A program made the translations under genes and the position numbers. The notes beneath the pieces were generated by a model that searched no databases, was not told the origin of the DNA, and saw nothing but the letters and a program-made list of their open reading frames with translations. 64,000 bases of DNA from JAZKFT01 sp965246935 (lineage in GTDB: Bacteria > Bacteroidota > Bacteroidia > Chitinophagales > Chitinophagaceae): positions 1-64,000 of the forward strand of contig CBDFGC010000022.1 in NCBI GenBank assembly GCA_965246935.1. The letters run 5' to 3'. This document shows, piece by piece, positions 1 to 8,634 of this stretch; position 1 is the stretch's first letter, and each line of letters begins with the position of its first letter.

Positions 1-73
1 TACTTTTCCGCCTTGTGTCGAATTTCTTTATTCCTGGTATTAGTGTATTGTCAAGGTCAAATGATATCGTCAC
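1..73 (-). CDS. HAD-superfamily hydrolase, N-terminal fragment cut by the window edge
   Basis: The minus strand opens with a GTG codon at 73 and stays open to base 1, giving 24 residues that begin VTISFDLDNTLIPGIKKFDT. A hydrophobic strand followed by DLDNT is motif I of the HAD phosphatase superfamily, in which the first Asp is the nucleophile. The remainder lies outside the window, so substrate and length are unknown. No ATG is available in frame nearby. The call rests on one short motif. Confidence 0.5.
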   Translation of the reverse strand, partial: MTISFDLDNTLIPGIKKFDTRRKS

Positions 74-272
74 AACATTGCTTGAGTATATTGTACAACT
101 CGCTACTAAGTATACCCTGATAAAAATAGTTGAAAATCATTTTACTTAAAATCCGTATTTTAAACAGGCAGAAAACACTATTATTTAATTTAAAAATGTG
201 TAGTTTTTTTGGACTGATCTAAACATCACCATTCATGATCTCATTCTGAATGGTTACTCGTCCTGAACTCTC

Positions 273-1418
273 TTACTTCAGCATTTCTTTTACAAACTCC
301 GGCATAATATATTTCCAGGCAGCTTCATTGTGCCCGGCGCTATTTTCAACCCTGCGTGTAATGGCTGCTTTGCTGTGTAAGGAAAGTTTGCTGATCACGG
401 TATCCATATCCGTGATCATCGTTGGGCTTTCCATGCCGCCGGCATAAAAAAACAGTTTGCCCTTATAGCGTTTTAATAAGGTTTCTGCATCCTTCTTTAT
501 CTGGTGTGCTATCCATAATGCCGGCGACAGGATGCCTGCACCGCCAAACACATTAGGATATTGCATTACTGCCCACAGGCTTATCAGTCCCCCCATACTG
601 CTGCCTGCAATCCAGGTATGGGCAGCATCCGGAAGGGTACGGTATCGGGCATCAATAAATGGTTTTACCGATTGTACCAGGCTCTGTACATATAACTTAC
701 CGGCTCCTTTTCCAAAACGGGGCGAGTTGTATGGATTATAATCCGTCATGCGGCTAACACCACCGTGGTCAATGGCTACCACAATGCAGTTTTTACCTGT
801 TTGAGAGGATACACTATCCAGGATTTCGTCGGCTGCCCACTCGCCAAAGCTGGCTGTGTAGGCGTCAAATACATTTTGCCCGTCCTGCATATACAGTACC
901 GGATAGCGCTTGTTGCTGGTAGCATAATCTTTTGGCAAATACAGCCATATCCGCCGATATACACCTAAGGCTCTCAGGTAAAAAGCTGTATCGATTATCT
1001 GAACCTGCGAGGTGGCAGTATGGAGGCGTGGCTGCGGTTGGTGCAAATCCTTCCAGCTTTGGATGGTATAGCTTAAGGCTGTATCGTTTTTTACTTTGAT
1101 GGCATGGTTCGGAATATCGGAACCATCCGGAAGGGTTTCTACTTTATCCCAACTGCCACGCGTAAATTTAAATTCGAGTATATCGTTTTTAGGTGCGGAC
1201 AATTTAATGAACCAGTTACCTGCCGAATCCTGCTGTAATTGATACTTTGGGTTGGAAGGCTGCCATTGGTTAAAGCTGCCTGCTATATATAATGGATCGT
1301 TGCCTGCTACAGCATTTTCTTTTTTCTGAACCTGAATTTTGATAGAGGGTTGCGCAAATGAGGAAAACAAAAACATCATACAAATAAGGGTGGAGGGTAA
1401 TTTTAGCATATTGTCCAT
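273..1418 (-). CDS. secreted esterase with N-terminal carbohydrate-binding-like domain (esterase D / enterochelin esterase family)
   Basis: This 381-residue protein starts with a signal peptide ending near SFAQ. Residues about 25-120 contain LYIAGSFNQWQP, typical of CBM48/AMPK-beta-like glycogen-binding folds. The rest is an alpha/beta hydrolase of the putative esterase (esterase D, Fes-like) family: the nucleophile elbow reads AGSSMGG and a C-terminal SAGHNEAAW carries the likely catalytic His. It probably acts outside the cytoplasm on carbohydrate esters or related compounds; the substrate is not visible. The ATG at 1418 is preferred over an upstream GTG because a TAATTTTG promoter box at 1425-1432 would lie inside the longer reading; ATG 1409 is also possible. 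It stands alone next to a secreted glycosyl-hydrolase-like gene. Confidence 0.8.
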   Translation of the reverse strand: MDNMLKLPSTLICMMFLFSSFAQPSIKIQVQKKENAVAGNDPLYIAGSFNQWQPSNPKYQLQQDSAGNWFIKLSAPKNDILEFKFTRGSWDKVETLPDGSDIPNHAIKVKNDTALSYTIQSWKDLHQPQPRLHTATSQVQIIDTAFYLRALGVYRRIWLYLPKDYATSNKRYPVLYMQDGQNVFDAYTASFGEWAADEILDSVSSQTGKNCIVVAIDHGGVSRMTDYNPYNSPRFGKGAGKLYVQSLVQSVKPFIDARYRTLPDAAHTWIAGSSMGGLISLWAVMQYPNVFGGAGILSPALWIAHQIKKDAETLLKRYKGKLFFYAGGMESPTMITDMDTVISKLSLHSKAAITRRVENSAGHNEAAWKYIMPEFVKEMLK

Positions 1419-1424
1419 AAAGGA

Positions 1425-1432
1425 CAAAATTA
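1425..1432 (-). promoter_or_regulatory. promoter -7 box TAATTTTG for the esterase gene
   Basis: The minus strand reads TAATTTTG, an exact match to the Bacteroidota -7 consensus TAnnTTTG, ending seven bases before the ATG at 1418. The transcript would have almost no leader. Confidence 0.55.
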
Positions 1433-1591
1433 AATGGTTGTGACTATTACAAATCGCCGACCAAAAACAAGTTGCCACTCAATTTACGCCTGCATACCAG
1501 TTTTGGACTCCCTTATCGTCGGATTATCATGGTTTGGCAAATAGCGGAAACAAAGGTTTGAGGCACGAAAATCAGCCATGGATGCATCAAC

Positions 1592-3106
1592 CTATTTCAG
1601 CATCATCAATTTGGGTTTGCTTTCGTTACCCACCCTGTCTACCGTGGTGATGGCTACCTGTGCCAGTACATTTTCTGTTGCAACGCTGCCTATATATTTT
1701 TGTAATGCTAATGCTCTTTCCTTACGGTTCATGATCCGGTAGCTCCATTTTTCACCGTACCGGTAATACACCACAAAGCGAAAAGCATCTTTTTCATCTG
1801 CTGGCTTCCAGATAACAGTAGCGGAATCACCCTGCATTGTAGTTGAAGCCATCGGCGTTGCCGGCGCCTTATTATCCAGCCACGGCGATGGTGGCACTAA
1901 TGCCTCCTGTTTGTACACGCCTGCTAATAAGGCATTGCCCAGGCTGGTGTTTTGCATAACAGAAGAAAGGCTCCAGTGAATGACACCCGGGCTTTGTGGC
2001 AGCATCCCCCGTGAAACCATGATTTGGTTTACTGTTTCATTTACGGTTTTAAAGGCCGTATCCCGACCTACACCAATACCCGGCCACAGGTGGCGGGCCA
2101 TTGTATTTTGCTGCTGCCACCAGCCCAGCAGCACCGGAAAGCTCTGCGCTATACGGCTGATGGGCCAATACAGTTGCGGCGCAAAATAATCAATCCAGCC
2201 CTTATTTAACCACAGCTTTGCATCGGCATATAACTGGTTATATTGGTCGAACCCTTCAATGGACGGTGGATTACCCGGCCGCCAGATGCCGAACGGGCTC
2301 AGGCCAAATTTTACATACGGTTTTACTTTCTTTATTTCCCTGTAAACCCGTTTAATGAGTGTGTTTACATTCATCCGCCGCCAGTCGCCCCGTTGCAGTT
2401 GGCCTCCCCCTTTTTGGTACGCTGCCCAGCTAACACTATCGGGAAAATCCCCGCCTAAATTATAAGAGGGATATGGGTAAAAATAATCATCAAAATGAAC
2501 CCCGTCAATATCGTAACGCTTCACGAGGTCCGTTACCACATTGGCCGTTCGGTCCTGTGTACCTTTTTGAGCCGGATCCATCCAGTAATACCCTTCCTTT
2601 AAGTAAACTACCAGTTCCGGATTGGTTTTCACGATCGACTGGGCACTGATTTCTTTTCCGTCTATATGGTGTGCACGGTATGGGTTCAGCCACACATGCA
2701 GTTCCAGGCCCCGGTCGTGAGCGGCTTCTATCCAAAATTGAAGCGGGTCATACAAAGGGTCTGGCGCCTGCCCTTGCGTGCCGGTTAAAAAATACGACCA
2801 TGGCTCCAGGCTGCTATTGTAGAAGGCATCGGCCTGCGGTCGCACCTGGAAAATAACTGCATTAAAATGATGATCTTTTAAAAAATCAAGCAAGGTGATT
2901 GCTTCATCCTGCTGCTGCTGCGTAGTTAAGCCAGGCTTGCTTGGCCAGTTAATATTGGCTACGGTAGCTACCCAGGCAGCCCTGAACTCAGTAGCCGCTT
3001 TGGGTAGTGCTGTTGCTTCGGTTGGCAGCGCAGGTTGTGCATTGCTGTAGCAATATAATAAAACGGTGCAGCCATACAGTGCCCGGTATAGTAGTTTAGA
3101 TAGCAT
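1592..3106 (-). CDS. glycosyl hydrolase family 10-like secreted protein (GHL10/DUF187, YngK type)
   Basis: The product has 504 residues with a signal peptide ending near SNAQ. Residues about 40-350 match the GHL10 (former DUF187) TIM-barrel family: the opening FRAAWVATVANINWPS, the strand VIFQVRPQADAFYNS, and DGVHFDDYFYPYP are hallmarks. A C-terminal segment from about residue 410 (ATVIWKPADEKDAFRFVVYYRYG) resembles a fibronectin type III domain. Relatives in Bacteroidota and Bacillus are predicted cell-surface glycosidases; the true substrate is unknown. It is on the same strand as the esterase but separated by 173 bases. Confidence 0.85.
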   Translation of the reverse strand: MLSKLLYRALYGCTVLLYCYSNAQPALPTEATALPKAATEFRAAWVATVANINWPSKPGLTTQQQQDEAITLLDFLKDHHFNAVIFQVRPQADAFYNSSLEPWSYFLTGTQGQAPDPLYDPLQFWIEAAHDRGLELHVWLNPYRAHHIDGKEISAQSIVKTNPELVVYLKEGYYWMDPAQKGTQDRTANVVTDLVKRYDIDGVHFDDYFYPYPSYNLGGDFPDSVSWAAYQKGGGQLQRGDWRRMNVNTLIKRVYREIKKVKPYVKFGLSPFGIWRPGNPPSIEGFDQYNQLYADAKLWLNKGWIDYFAPQLYWPISRIAQSFPVLLGWWQQQNTMARHLWPGIGVGRDTAFKTVNETVNQIMVSRGMLPQSPGVIHWSLSSVMQNTSLGNALLAGVYKQEALVPPSPWLDNKAPATPMASTTMQGDSATVIWKPADEKDAFRFVVYYRYGEKWSYRIMNRKERALALQKYIGSVATENVLAQVAITTVDRVGNESKPKLMMLK

Positions 3107-3264
3107 TGGTAGCAGGTGCGTGTTGATAGATATGTCTTAAAAGTAAAAGTTCCTGCCGATAAATCATCCTTTATTTACAATAGAATGGCTCAGGTAAGTA
3201 GAAAAAAGCTGGTAGGTGGCCGTTTAATCAGGCGGTTGGCCGATAAACCCTATAAGTGGATTCG

Positions 3265-4137
3265 TCAGCGCATAATAGCTTCGGAAGTTGTAGTCGGGGT
3301 AAATAAGGGCTGGATGAATTGCCGGTAAATAACAGCAGCCTGCTCGCACCCATACTCTCTTTCTTCAAATTGTTTTACCCATTTTAATCCATATATGGCA
3401 TTTGTTACAAACACTTCGTCTGCTTCTTTTACTTCTTCCGGTAAAACAGATGCTTCTTTTACAAAATAACCAGCTTCCGTAAGCTTTTTCAATAAGTACC
3501 GGCGCATGGTACCATTCACCGGTCCGTCGGTAAGCGGTGGGGTTGCAATCAAATTCCCGTTGATGATGAACAGGTTGGCAATGGTGCTATCGGCCAGGCT
3601 GCCTTTGTGGTTTAACACCAGCGCATCGTTCCAACGGGCCTGTTTGGCGTGCAGGGCTGCCAAGGCATACAACAAGTAATTATTGCTTTTGATGTTGGCA
3701 AGAGCATCGGCAGCCTTAAAGCCGCCGCGGTATAGCCCGGTTACCAGTCCATTATTGTTAAGGGTTTGAAGGGCATCATTCAGCGGCCAGCTTTGTATCA
3801 GGTAATTAGGAAAATGATTTTCAGTATCGTACAGGCCACCATTGCCCCGGAAAATGGTGAGCCGGATACGACCTAACAACTGGTGCCCGTTTTTCTGAGC
3901 CAGTACCCGTATGTTTTCCAGTAAAAAAAGAGGCGTAAAAAAAGTTGGCAGCTCAAATTGTAGTGTATGCAGTGCAGCAAACAACCGTTCCTGATGGTAT
4001 TGCCAAAGCGGAATGGTACTGTTGGTAATGCGGATGGTTTCAAAACAGCCGTCGCCATAGCGAAAAGAGCGGTTGTTGACGGAGATGGCGGCTTTGTCTT
4101 CGTTGAACAGCTTTCCGTTGAGGTTTACCAGGGACAT
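3265..4137 (-). CDS. class IV PLP-dependent aminotransferase (branched-chain aminotransferase / aminodeoxychorismate lyase-like)
   Basis: The protein has 290 residues from the ATG at 4137 (MSLVNLNGKLF). SFRYGDGCFETIRI near residue 25 and NIKSNNYLLYALAALHAK around residue 160 are class IV aminotransferase signatures; the Lys of NIKSNNY is the expected PLP-binding residue, and the conserved late Asn-rich stretch is FVTNAIYGLKWV. Fold type IV members include IlvE, D-amino acid aminotransferase and PabC; the short length and divergent N terminus favour a PabC-like or D-amino acid enzyme but do not decide. The longer reading from 4209 would overlap scoB and is not favoured. It follows scoB by 58 bases and may share its transcript. 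Confidence 0.8.
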   Translation of the reverse strand: MSLVNLNGKLFNEDKAAISVNNRSFRYGDGCFETIRITNSTIPLWQYHQERLFAALHTLQFELPTFFTPLFLLENIRVLAQKNGHQLLGRIRLTIFRGNGGLYDTENHFPNYLIQSWPLNDALQTLNNNGLVTGLYRGGFKAADALANIKSNNYLLYALAALHAKQARWNDALVLNHKGSLADSTIANLFIINGNLIATPPLTDGPVNGTMRRYLLKKLTEAGYFVKEASVLPEEVKEADEVFVTNAIYGLKWVKQFEEREYGCEQAAVIYRQFIQPLFTPTTTSEAIMR

Positions 4138-4195
4138 GCGTTTTGGAATGATAGGTTTGGGATAGACACAATTCATAGACGCAAGGCCTGCGTTT

Positions 4196-4834
4196 CTACA
4201 AATTTGCAATAACCAGCCGTCCCAGAGTATTTGCTTTTACTTCTTCCACCGTTACATCCGGTGCTAATTCAATCAACTCAAAACCCTGCGGAGTGATATT
4301 AAAAACGCCAAGTTCGGTTACCACTTTTCTTACGCATTGCAGGCCGGTGATGGGTAGCTTACATGCTGGCAACAACTTGCTTTCACCGGCTTTATTTACG
4401 TGCTGCATGGCTACAATAATGTTGTTGGCACTGGCAACCAGGTCCATCGCTCCACCCATCCCCTTTACCATTTTCCCGGGTATTTTCCAATTGGCGATGT
4501 CACCATTGTCGGCCACTTCCATAGCGCCTAACACCGTAATGTCTACTTTGCCGGCCCGTATCATTCCGAAGCTCATGGCACTGTCGAAAATTGAGGAACC
4601 GGGTAACGTGGTAATGGTTTGCTTACCGGCGTTAATGAGGTCTGCATCTTCCTCACCTTCTAATGGGAAAGGCCCCATACCCAGTAAACCATTTTCGCTT
4701 TGCAGTACTACCTGTATACCATCGGGAATGTAATTGGCTACCAGTGTAGGTATACCGATACCCAGGTTCACATAGTCGCCATCTTTCAGTTCCTGTGCAA
4801 TGCGTTGGGCTATCTGGTGTTTGGAAAAAGGCAT
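4196..4834 (-). CDS. scoB: 3-oxoacid CoA-transferase subunit B
   Basis: The 212-residue protein shows the beta-subunit signature of the SCOT/AtoA family: GDYVNLGIGIPTLVANYI near the start and the SENGLLGMGP motif, whose Glu (about residue 47) is the family's catalytic residue forming the glutamyl-CoA intermediate. With ScoA it moves CoA between succinyl-CoA and acetoacetate, linking ketone-body or fatty-acid catabolism to the TCA cycle. scoA lies upstream on the same strand; the 170-base gap contains an inverted word repeat. Length and motifs are normal. Confidence 0.95.
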   Translation of the reverse strand: MPFSKHQIAQRIAQELKDGDYVNLGIGIPTLVANYIPDGIQVVLQSENGLLGMGPFPLEGEEDADLINAGKQTITTLPGSSIFDSAMSFGMIRAGKVDITVLGAMEVADNGDIANWKIPGKMVKGMGGAMDLVASANNIIVAMQHVNKAGESKLLPACKLPITGLQCVRKVVTELGVFNITPQGFELIELAPDVTVEEVKANTLGRLVIANL

Positions 4835-4847
4835 AGTTATAAATGTG

Positions 4848-5019
4848 AAAATTACTCAATTGCTCAATGAAAATACAGCTAACGGAACATTTGAATTCAT
4901 AGTAATTTTTAGATAATTTTTTTAATTAAATGAATGTTTATAAGCCATTAAAACTGGTAAATAAAAATGGTGAATGACTGCTTAAAAGCTATTGAGTCAT
5001 TGAACTATTGAGTAATTTT
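4848..5019. repeat. inverted word-repeat arms (ATTGCTCA / TGAGTCAT) between scoA and scoB
   Basis: A left run of about 26 bases at 4848-4873 is built from TACTCAAT and TGCTCAAT units; a right run at 4989-5019 carries the complement, ATTGAGTCATTGAACTATTG. The ~115-base AT-rich middle has no reading frame of note. The arms could fold as an imperfect hairpin in the scoAB transcript. The same word recurs at several ribosomal gene junctions. Confidence 0.6.
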
Positions 5020-5706
5020 CAAATTGGTTTTTTGTTCAATCCGCTTTTCATAATTCGTTCCCTGGAAAATGCGATGTACATAAATGCCTGGGGTATGAAT
5101 AAAATTGGGATCCAGTGCACCGGCCGGCACTAATTCTTCTACTTCAGCAATGGTTATTTTACCGGCCATGGCCATCAGCGGATTAAAATTACGGGCCGTG
5201 TCTTTATAAATCAGGTTTCCTAAAGCATCGCCTTTCCAGGCTTTCACGATGGCAAAGTCTGCTTTAAAAGCAGTTTCCAATAAATAGGTTTTGCCATCAA
5301 AGTCACGGGTTTCTTTTCCAATGGCTACTTCTGTGCCTACACCGGCAGGTGTAAATATCGCTGGCATGCCATAACCGGCGGCCATACAGCGGGTAGCCAG
5401 CGTACCCTGCGGAATTAATTCTACTTCTAATTCACCACTCAATAATTGTCTTTCAAACTCTGCATTTTCACCTACGTAGGAAGATATCATTTTTTTTACC
5501 TGCCTGCCTTTTAGCAGCAAGCCAATACCAAAATCATCTACACCCGCATTATTACTGATACAAGTAAGGTTTTGCAGGCCCTTGCGAACCAATGCAGCAA
5601 TACAGTTCTCCGGAATACCACATAAACCAAATCCACCCAACATCAGCACAGCGCCATCAGTAATATCCCTGATTGCTTCATTGGCACCGGCAACTATTTT
5701 TTTCAT
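5005..5706 (-). CDS. scoA: 3-oxoacid CoA-transferase subunit A
   Basis: The 233-residue protein starts at ATG 5706 (MKKIVAGANEAI); the nine extra upstream residues of the longest frame have no family counterpart. It has the alpha-subunit glycine motif VLMLGGFGLCGIPE near residue 25, the AIGKETRDFDGKTYLLE stretch, and KGDALGNLIYKDTARNFNP, all typical of ScoA/AtoD. It forms the heteromeric CoA-transferase with ScoB encoded downstream. The stop overlaps the right arm of the intergenic word repeat. Confidence 0.95.
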   Translation of the reverse strand: MKKIVAGANEAIRDITDGAVLMLGGFGLCGIPENCIAALVRKGLQNLTCISNNAGVDDFGIGLLLKGRQVKKMISSYVGENAEFERQLLSGELEVELIPQGTLATRCMAAGYGMPAIFTPAGVGTEVAIGKETRDFDGKTYLLETAFKADFAIVKAWKGDALGNLIYKDTARNFNPLMAMAGKITIAEVEELVPAGALDPNFIHTPGIYVHRIFQGTNYEKRIEQKTNLKITQ

Positions 5707-5837
5707 ATATGGTAAAAGGGGTTGGCAGGACAACCGGATAAAAAAGAAATTTCACGATATATCTCTGAAATACTTGCATGCCGGCAGCCATGTTGAGCTA
5801 TTGTCTTACCTAATTGCTACCAGGCATGTCTACACAT

Positions 5838-6242
5838 TTATTTGGCTACTTGTACAGGAGTAGCATATCTCATTTGCTGGTTTTTTTCTTTCATCCGGTT
5901 AGCATATTGCACCAGGCTATCCAGTAAAATCTGGTGCTTTACCGGATGTGTTTCATAGTATTTTATACTGGTTTCAACATCTTCTTTTGTGGTTTTATAC
6001 AAGGCAAATACTTTTTGATACATCAGTAAGGTTTCCGTTTTTAGCTTTTTAGTGGTATCGGCCACTACATAAAAGTTAGCATATGCTTCCGCCTGCGCAA
6101 TGTCCCACAACAGTGCTTTCATCACATTTAGCTTAATAATGTTCTTAGGCACACTGGTAGCCGACTGGCAGGCAAACAGCACACAGCAAAACATTATAAT
6201 TGTGGTTACTTTACTTAAGCTGCTCCCTGTATTTATTGGCAT
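5838..6242 (-). CDS. DUF4296 lipoprotein
   Basis: The 134-residue protein has a lipoprotein-type signal with MFCCVLFACQS, where the Cys of the FACQS lipobox would be lipidated. The body (LLWDIAQAEAYANFYV, MYQKVFALYKTTKEDVETSIKYYETHP, ILLDSLVQYANRM) matches the DUF4296 pattern seen in Bacteroidota: a short helical extracytoplasmic protein of unknown role. The start overlaps the end of the DUF4835 gene by 32 bases, so the two are probably translated from one message. Confidence 0.75.
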   Translation of the reverse strand: MPINTGSSLSKVTTIIMFCCVLFACQSATSVPKNIIKLNVMKALLWDIAQAEAYANFYVVADTTKKLKTETLLMYQKVFALYKTTKEDVETSIKYYETHPVKHQILLDSLVQYANRMKEKNQQMRYATPVQVAK

Positions 6243-7128
6243 TGGTGATATCTACTTTTTCTAATAAGCCTACTACCCGTGTACGTTCGTCCGGCGACGA
6301 TTTTTTAAACATTTTAATTAGTTCATCGCTCTTGCCCTGCATAAAAAACTGCATAATCATCGTGCTTTTATTTTCCACAACAAACTGGTTCAGCAGGTTC
6401 ATCACATTAATCATTTGTGTACGTGCCTGGGGCTCATTATCGTACCAAAGGTCCAGCGATCCACGGTAGTAGGTGTAAAACACTTCATTCAGTAATGCAT
6501 AGCGGGTATTAATCAGGTTTTCCGATAACCAATAGCGGTTCCGCAGGCCATCAAACTGGGTCCAGCCTTTTATATCCCGGCCTTCCGGCGCATTGTTCAC
6601 GATGTTCAGCATCTTTTTAAAATAGGGGTCGCCACTGCCTTGTGCAAAGCTATTGTAGTCCATACCCAGAATCAGGTATGAATAGTAAGCCAGCACCGCC
6701 GTAAGGTTCGCTACCGAACCATCTGTACCCGCCACCCTCGACTCGTTAAATTCGATTGGCTGATTCTCAATATATTTAAATACGACATCGTTGTCCTGGA
6801 AATTAACGAGCGGCGAATTATAGGTAGAATTATACACAGGCCGGGCGGCCTGCACCGTTAATGAAGCAGCATATACATTTCGCTCTACTTCCCGGTCCAG
6901 GTTCAGCAGAAAGGAACATTCAATCCGTTCATTGCTTTTAAAGTTGTCACCAGTCCACTTGCGGTTGTTTAAAAAACTTGTAAGTGCTGTCTGCAACGTA
7001 TTAAATGCCCGCTTGTCTGTTTGGGTACTAATACGGTTGCTAAGTACGGTAACTTTTGCGTTCAGTTCCTGTGCCTGTGCAAAGCCGGTAAAGCAAAGCA
7101 GCACAAGGATTGCTTTAATTTTTTTCAT
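6211..7128 (-). CDS. DUF4835 secreted protein
   Basis: The 305-residue protein has a clean Sec signal peptide (MKKIKAILVLLCFTGFAQAQ). The mature part begins ELNAKVTVLSNRI and contains NTLQTALTSFLNNRKWTGD, INSYDYNSF-like and GNYWIDSENL-like family positions (here MDYNSFAQGSGDPYFKK and RNRYWLSENLINTRYALLNE), diagnostic of DUF4835, a Bacteroidota-specific periplasmic or outer-membrane-associated family of unknown function. In this phylum it is regularly found just after coaBC, as here; the start overlaps the coaBC end by 14 bases, indicating translational coupling. Confidence 0.85.
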   Translation of the reverse strand: MKKIKAILVLLCFTGFAQAQELNAKVTVLSNRISTQTDKRAFNTLQTALTSFLNNRKWTGDNFKSNERIECSFLLNLDREVERNVYAASLTVQAARPVYNSTYNSPLVNFQDNDVVFKYIENQPIEFNESRVAGTDGSVANLTAVLAYYSYLILGMDYNSFAQGSGDPYFKKMLNIVNNAPEGRDIKGWTQFDGLRNRYWLSENLINTRYALLNEVFYTYYRGSLDLWYDNEPQARTQMINVMNLLNQFVVENKSTMIMQFFMQGKSDELIKMFKKSSPDERTRVVGLLEKVDITNANKYREQLK

Positions 7129-8326
7129 TTCGTTTTTTAATGATATGGCCTATGATAATCCCGGCAGCTTCTATCTTGGTCATCAATCCATACTGTTGCA
7201 CACTACCGTTGTTTTCAAAAATAGAAATTTTGTTGGTATCCCCGCCAAAGCCTTCACCGCTTTGGCCTGCCATATTCAAGATTAACAAATCGGCGCCCTT
7301 CCGTTGTAGTTTTTCGGTTGCATTTGCCGCTGCATTCGTTGTTTCCAACGCAAAGCCTACCAGTACCTGCCTGGCATTTTTCACTGCGCCGCAATCCTGT
7401 AAGATGTCCGGATTCCTGATGAGTGTGAGGTGGATGGTATCATCTTTCTTTTTTATCTTATCTGTTGCGGCTTCTGCCGGCCGGTAATCGGCCACCGCAG
7501 CAGCCATTACTGCTATCTCCGTTTCCTGGTAAATAGCCATAACGGCGCTATGCATCTCAACCGCTGTTTGCACTTTCACTACTGCAACACCATCGTCAGG
7601 CATTTGCCCCGACGGACCTAATACCAGGGTAACAGTAGCCCCCTTTGCCTGCAATTCATTTGCAATAGCTACTCCCATCTTGCCGCTCGAATGATTACCG
7701 ATAAAACGTACCGGGTCAATCGGCTCATAGGTTGGTCCGGCAGTTACCAACGCTTTTACACCAGCTAACGGTTTTTCATTGCTAAAATTTCCCTTTTCAA
7801 AAAATTGCGTCAGGTAGTGTATGATTTCTTCCGGTTCAGCCATACGACCCGGCCCGGTAAGTCCGCTTGCCAGTTCGCCTTCATTTACCGGAATAATGGT
7901 TACCCCGGCAGCTTCTACAGCCGCTATATTTCTTTTGGTAGTTGAGTGCAGCCACATATCCTCGTCCATAGCGGGTGCTACCATTATCGGGCAGGTAGCA
8001 GAAAGATAGGTAGCCAGCAACAGGTTGTCGCAAAAGCCATAGGCCATTTTAGCCAGTGTATTACACGATAACGGTGCTATCAGCATTACATCGGCCCAGC
8101 GGCCCAGCATTACATGGTTGGCCCATTGCGCATCCGTAGCCAGGCCGCTTAGTACTTCATTTTTACTAAGCGTTGATAGTACCAGCGGGGATACAAAATC
8201 TTTTGCGGCAGGCGTCAGCATCACTTTCACATCGGCACCCAGCTTTATTAGCAGCCGGAGCAACAGAATGCTTTTGTAAGCTGCAATACTGCCGGTAATC
8301 GCTAATATGATTTTTTTACCCTGCAA
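7115..8326 (-). CDS. coaBC: bifunctional phosphopantothenoylcysteine decarboxylase / phosphopantothenate-cysteine ligase
   Basis: CoaBC makes 4'-phosphopantetheine precursors of coenzyme A: the C-terminal CoaB half ligates cysteine to phosphopantothenate, the N-terminal FMN-dependent CoaC half decarboxylates the product. Residues 1 to about 180 are CoaC, with ITGSIAAYK, the active-site His in WANHVML and the clamp APAMDEDMW. Residues about 187-403 are CoaB, with ITAGPTYEPIDPVRFIGN-type sequence, NHSSGKMG and KIKKKDD. The frame opens with TTG at 8326 and an in-frame stop lies shortly upstream, so a TTG start seems real. A terminator and a REP-like element separate it from rpoZ. Confidence 0.95.
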   Translation of the reverse strand: MQGKKIILAITGSIAAYKSILLLRLLIKLGADVKVMLTPAAKDFVSPLVLSTLSKNEVLSGLATDAQWANHVMLGRWADVMLIAPLSCNTLAKMAYGFCDNLLLATYLSATCPIMVAPAMDEDMWLHSTTKRNIAAVEAAGVTIIPVNEGELASGLTGPGRMAEPEEIIHYLTQFFEKGNFSNEKPLAGVKALVTAGPTYEPIDPVRFIGNHSSGKMGVAIANELQAKGATVTLVLGPSGQMPDDGVAVVKVQTAVEMHSAVMAIYQETEIAVMAAAVADYRPAEAATDKIKKKDDTIHLTLIRNPDILQDCGAVKNARQVLVGFALETTNAAANATEKLQRKGADLLILNMAGQSGEGFGGDTNKISIFENNGSVQQYGLMTKIEAAGIIIGHIIKKRNEKN

Positions 8327-8338
8327 CGTTTTTTTAGA

Positions 8339-8374
8339 AGATATGAATTATGAGAGATGAGTTATGAGTGATGC
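8339..8374. repeat. heptamer word run (ATTATGA / GTTATGA) upstream of coaBC
   Basis: Five consecutive 7-base units, GATATGA, ATTATGA, GAGATGA, GTTATGA and GTGATGC, lie just ahead of the coaBC start. No mirrored arm is seen within the following 300 bases. The same word family forms a full inverted pair at 55181-55306. Confidence 0.5.
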
Positions 8375-8426
8375 CTGTCAGGTTATGAAATATATGTTTT
8401 CGAAAGCATTGTTTTATTACGATTTT

Positions 8427-8530
8427 CTGTAGGAACGTGCCTTGCGGCACGTTCTGTAAAGAGACAAATTTCAGCATGAAATAAGCCATTCCCACATTTC
8501 AGAACACGCCGTAAGGCGTGTTCCTACAAA
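8427..8530. repeat. REP-like palindromic pair, TGTAGGAACG ... CGTTCCTACA
   Basis: A palindrome at 8427-8456 (GTAGGAACGTGCCTTGCGGC followed by ACGTTCTG) and another at 8500-8530 (AGAACACGCCGTAAGGCGTG then TTCCTAC) face each other across about 45 bases. Each is itself a hairpin, and together they form a larger inverted repeat. A second copy of the same class occurs at 58193-58305. This is the arrangement of REP/BIME elements mobilised by RAYT (Y1) transposases in other bacteria; no such transposase is in the window. Confidence 0.65.
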
Positions 8531-8587
8531 AATATTTCCGTTTAAAAACAAACGATTATTAATACCCCAAATTTCACCAAAATCAAA

Positions 8588-8612
8588 AACGACAGCTAAT
8601 GTAGCTGCCGTT
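8588..8612 (-). terminator. rho-independent terminator after rpoZ
   Basis: An 11-base stem (AACGGCAGCTA / TAGCTGTCGTT, one mismatch) with a 3-base loop is followed on the minus strand by TTTGATTTT. It lies 22 bases past the rpoZ stop and would separate bamD-rpoZ from coaBC. Confidence 0.7.
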
Positions 8613-8634
8613 TTATGAAATATCAATATCTGTT

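Noticed and set aside
3116..3328. 70-codon plus-strand frame between the glycosyl hydrolase and aminotransferase genes
   Set aside because: Overlaps the aminotransferase gene and has no recognisable similarity; treated as chance.
4293..4733. 146-codon plus-strand frame inside scoB
   Set aside because: scoB is clear on the minus strand; the frame is low-quality (Pro/Ser/Thr rich) shadow.
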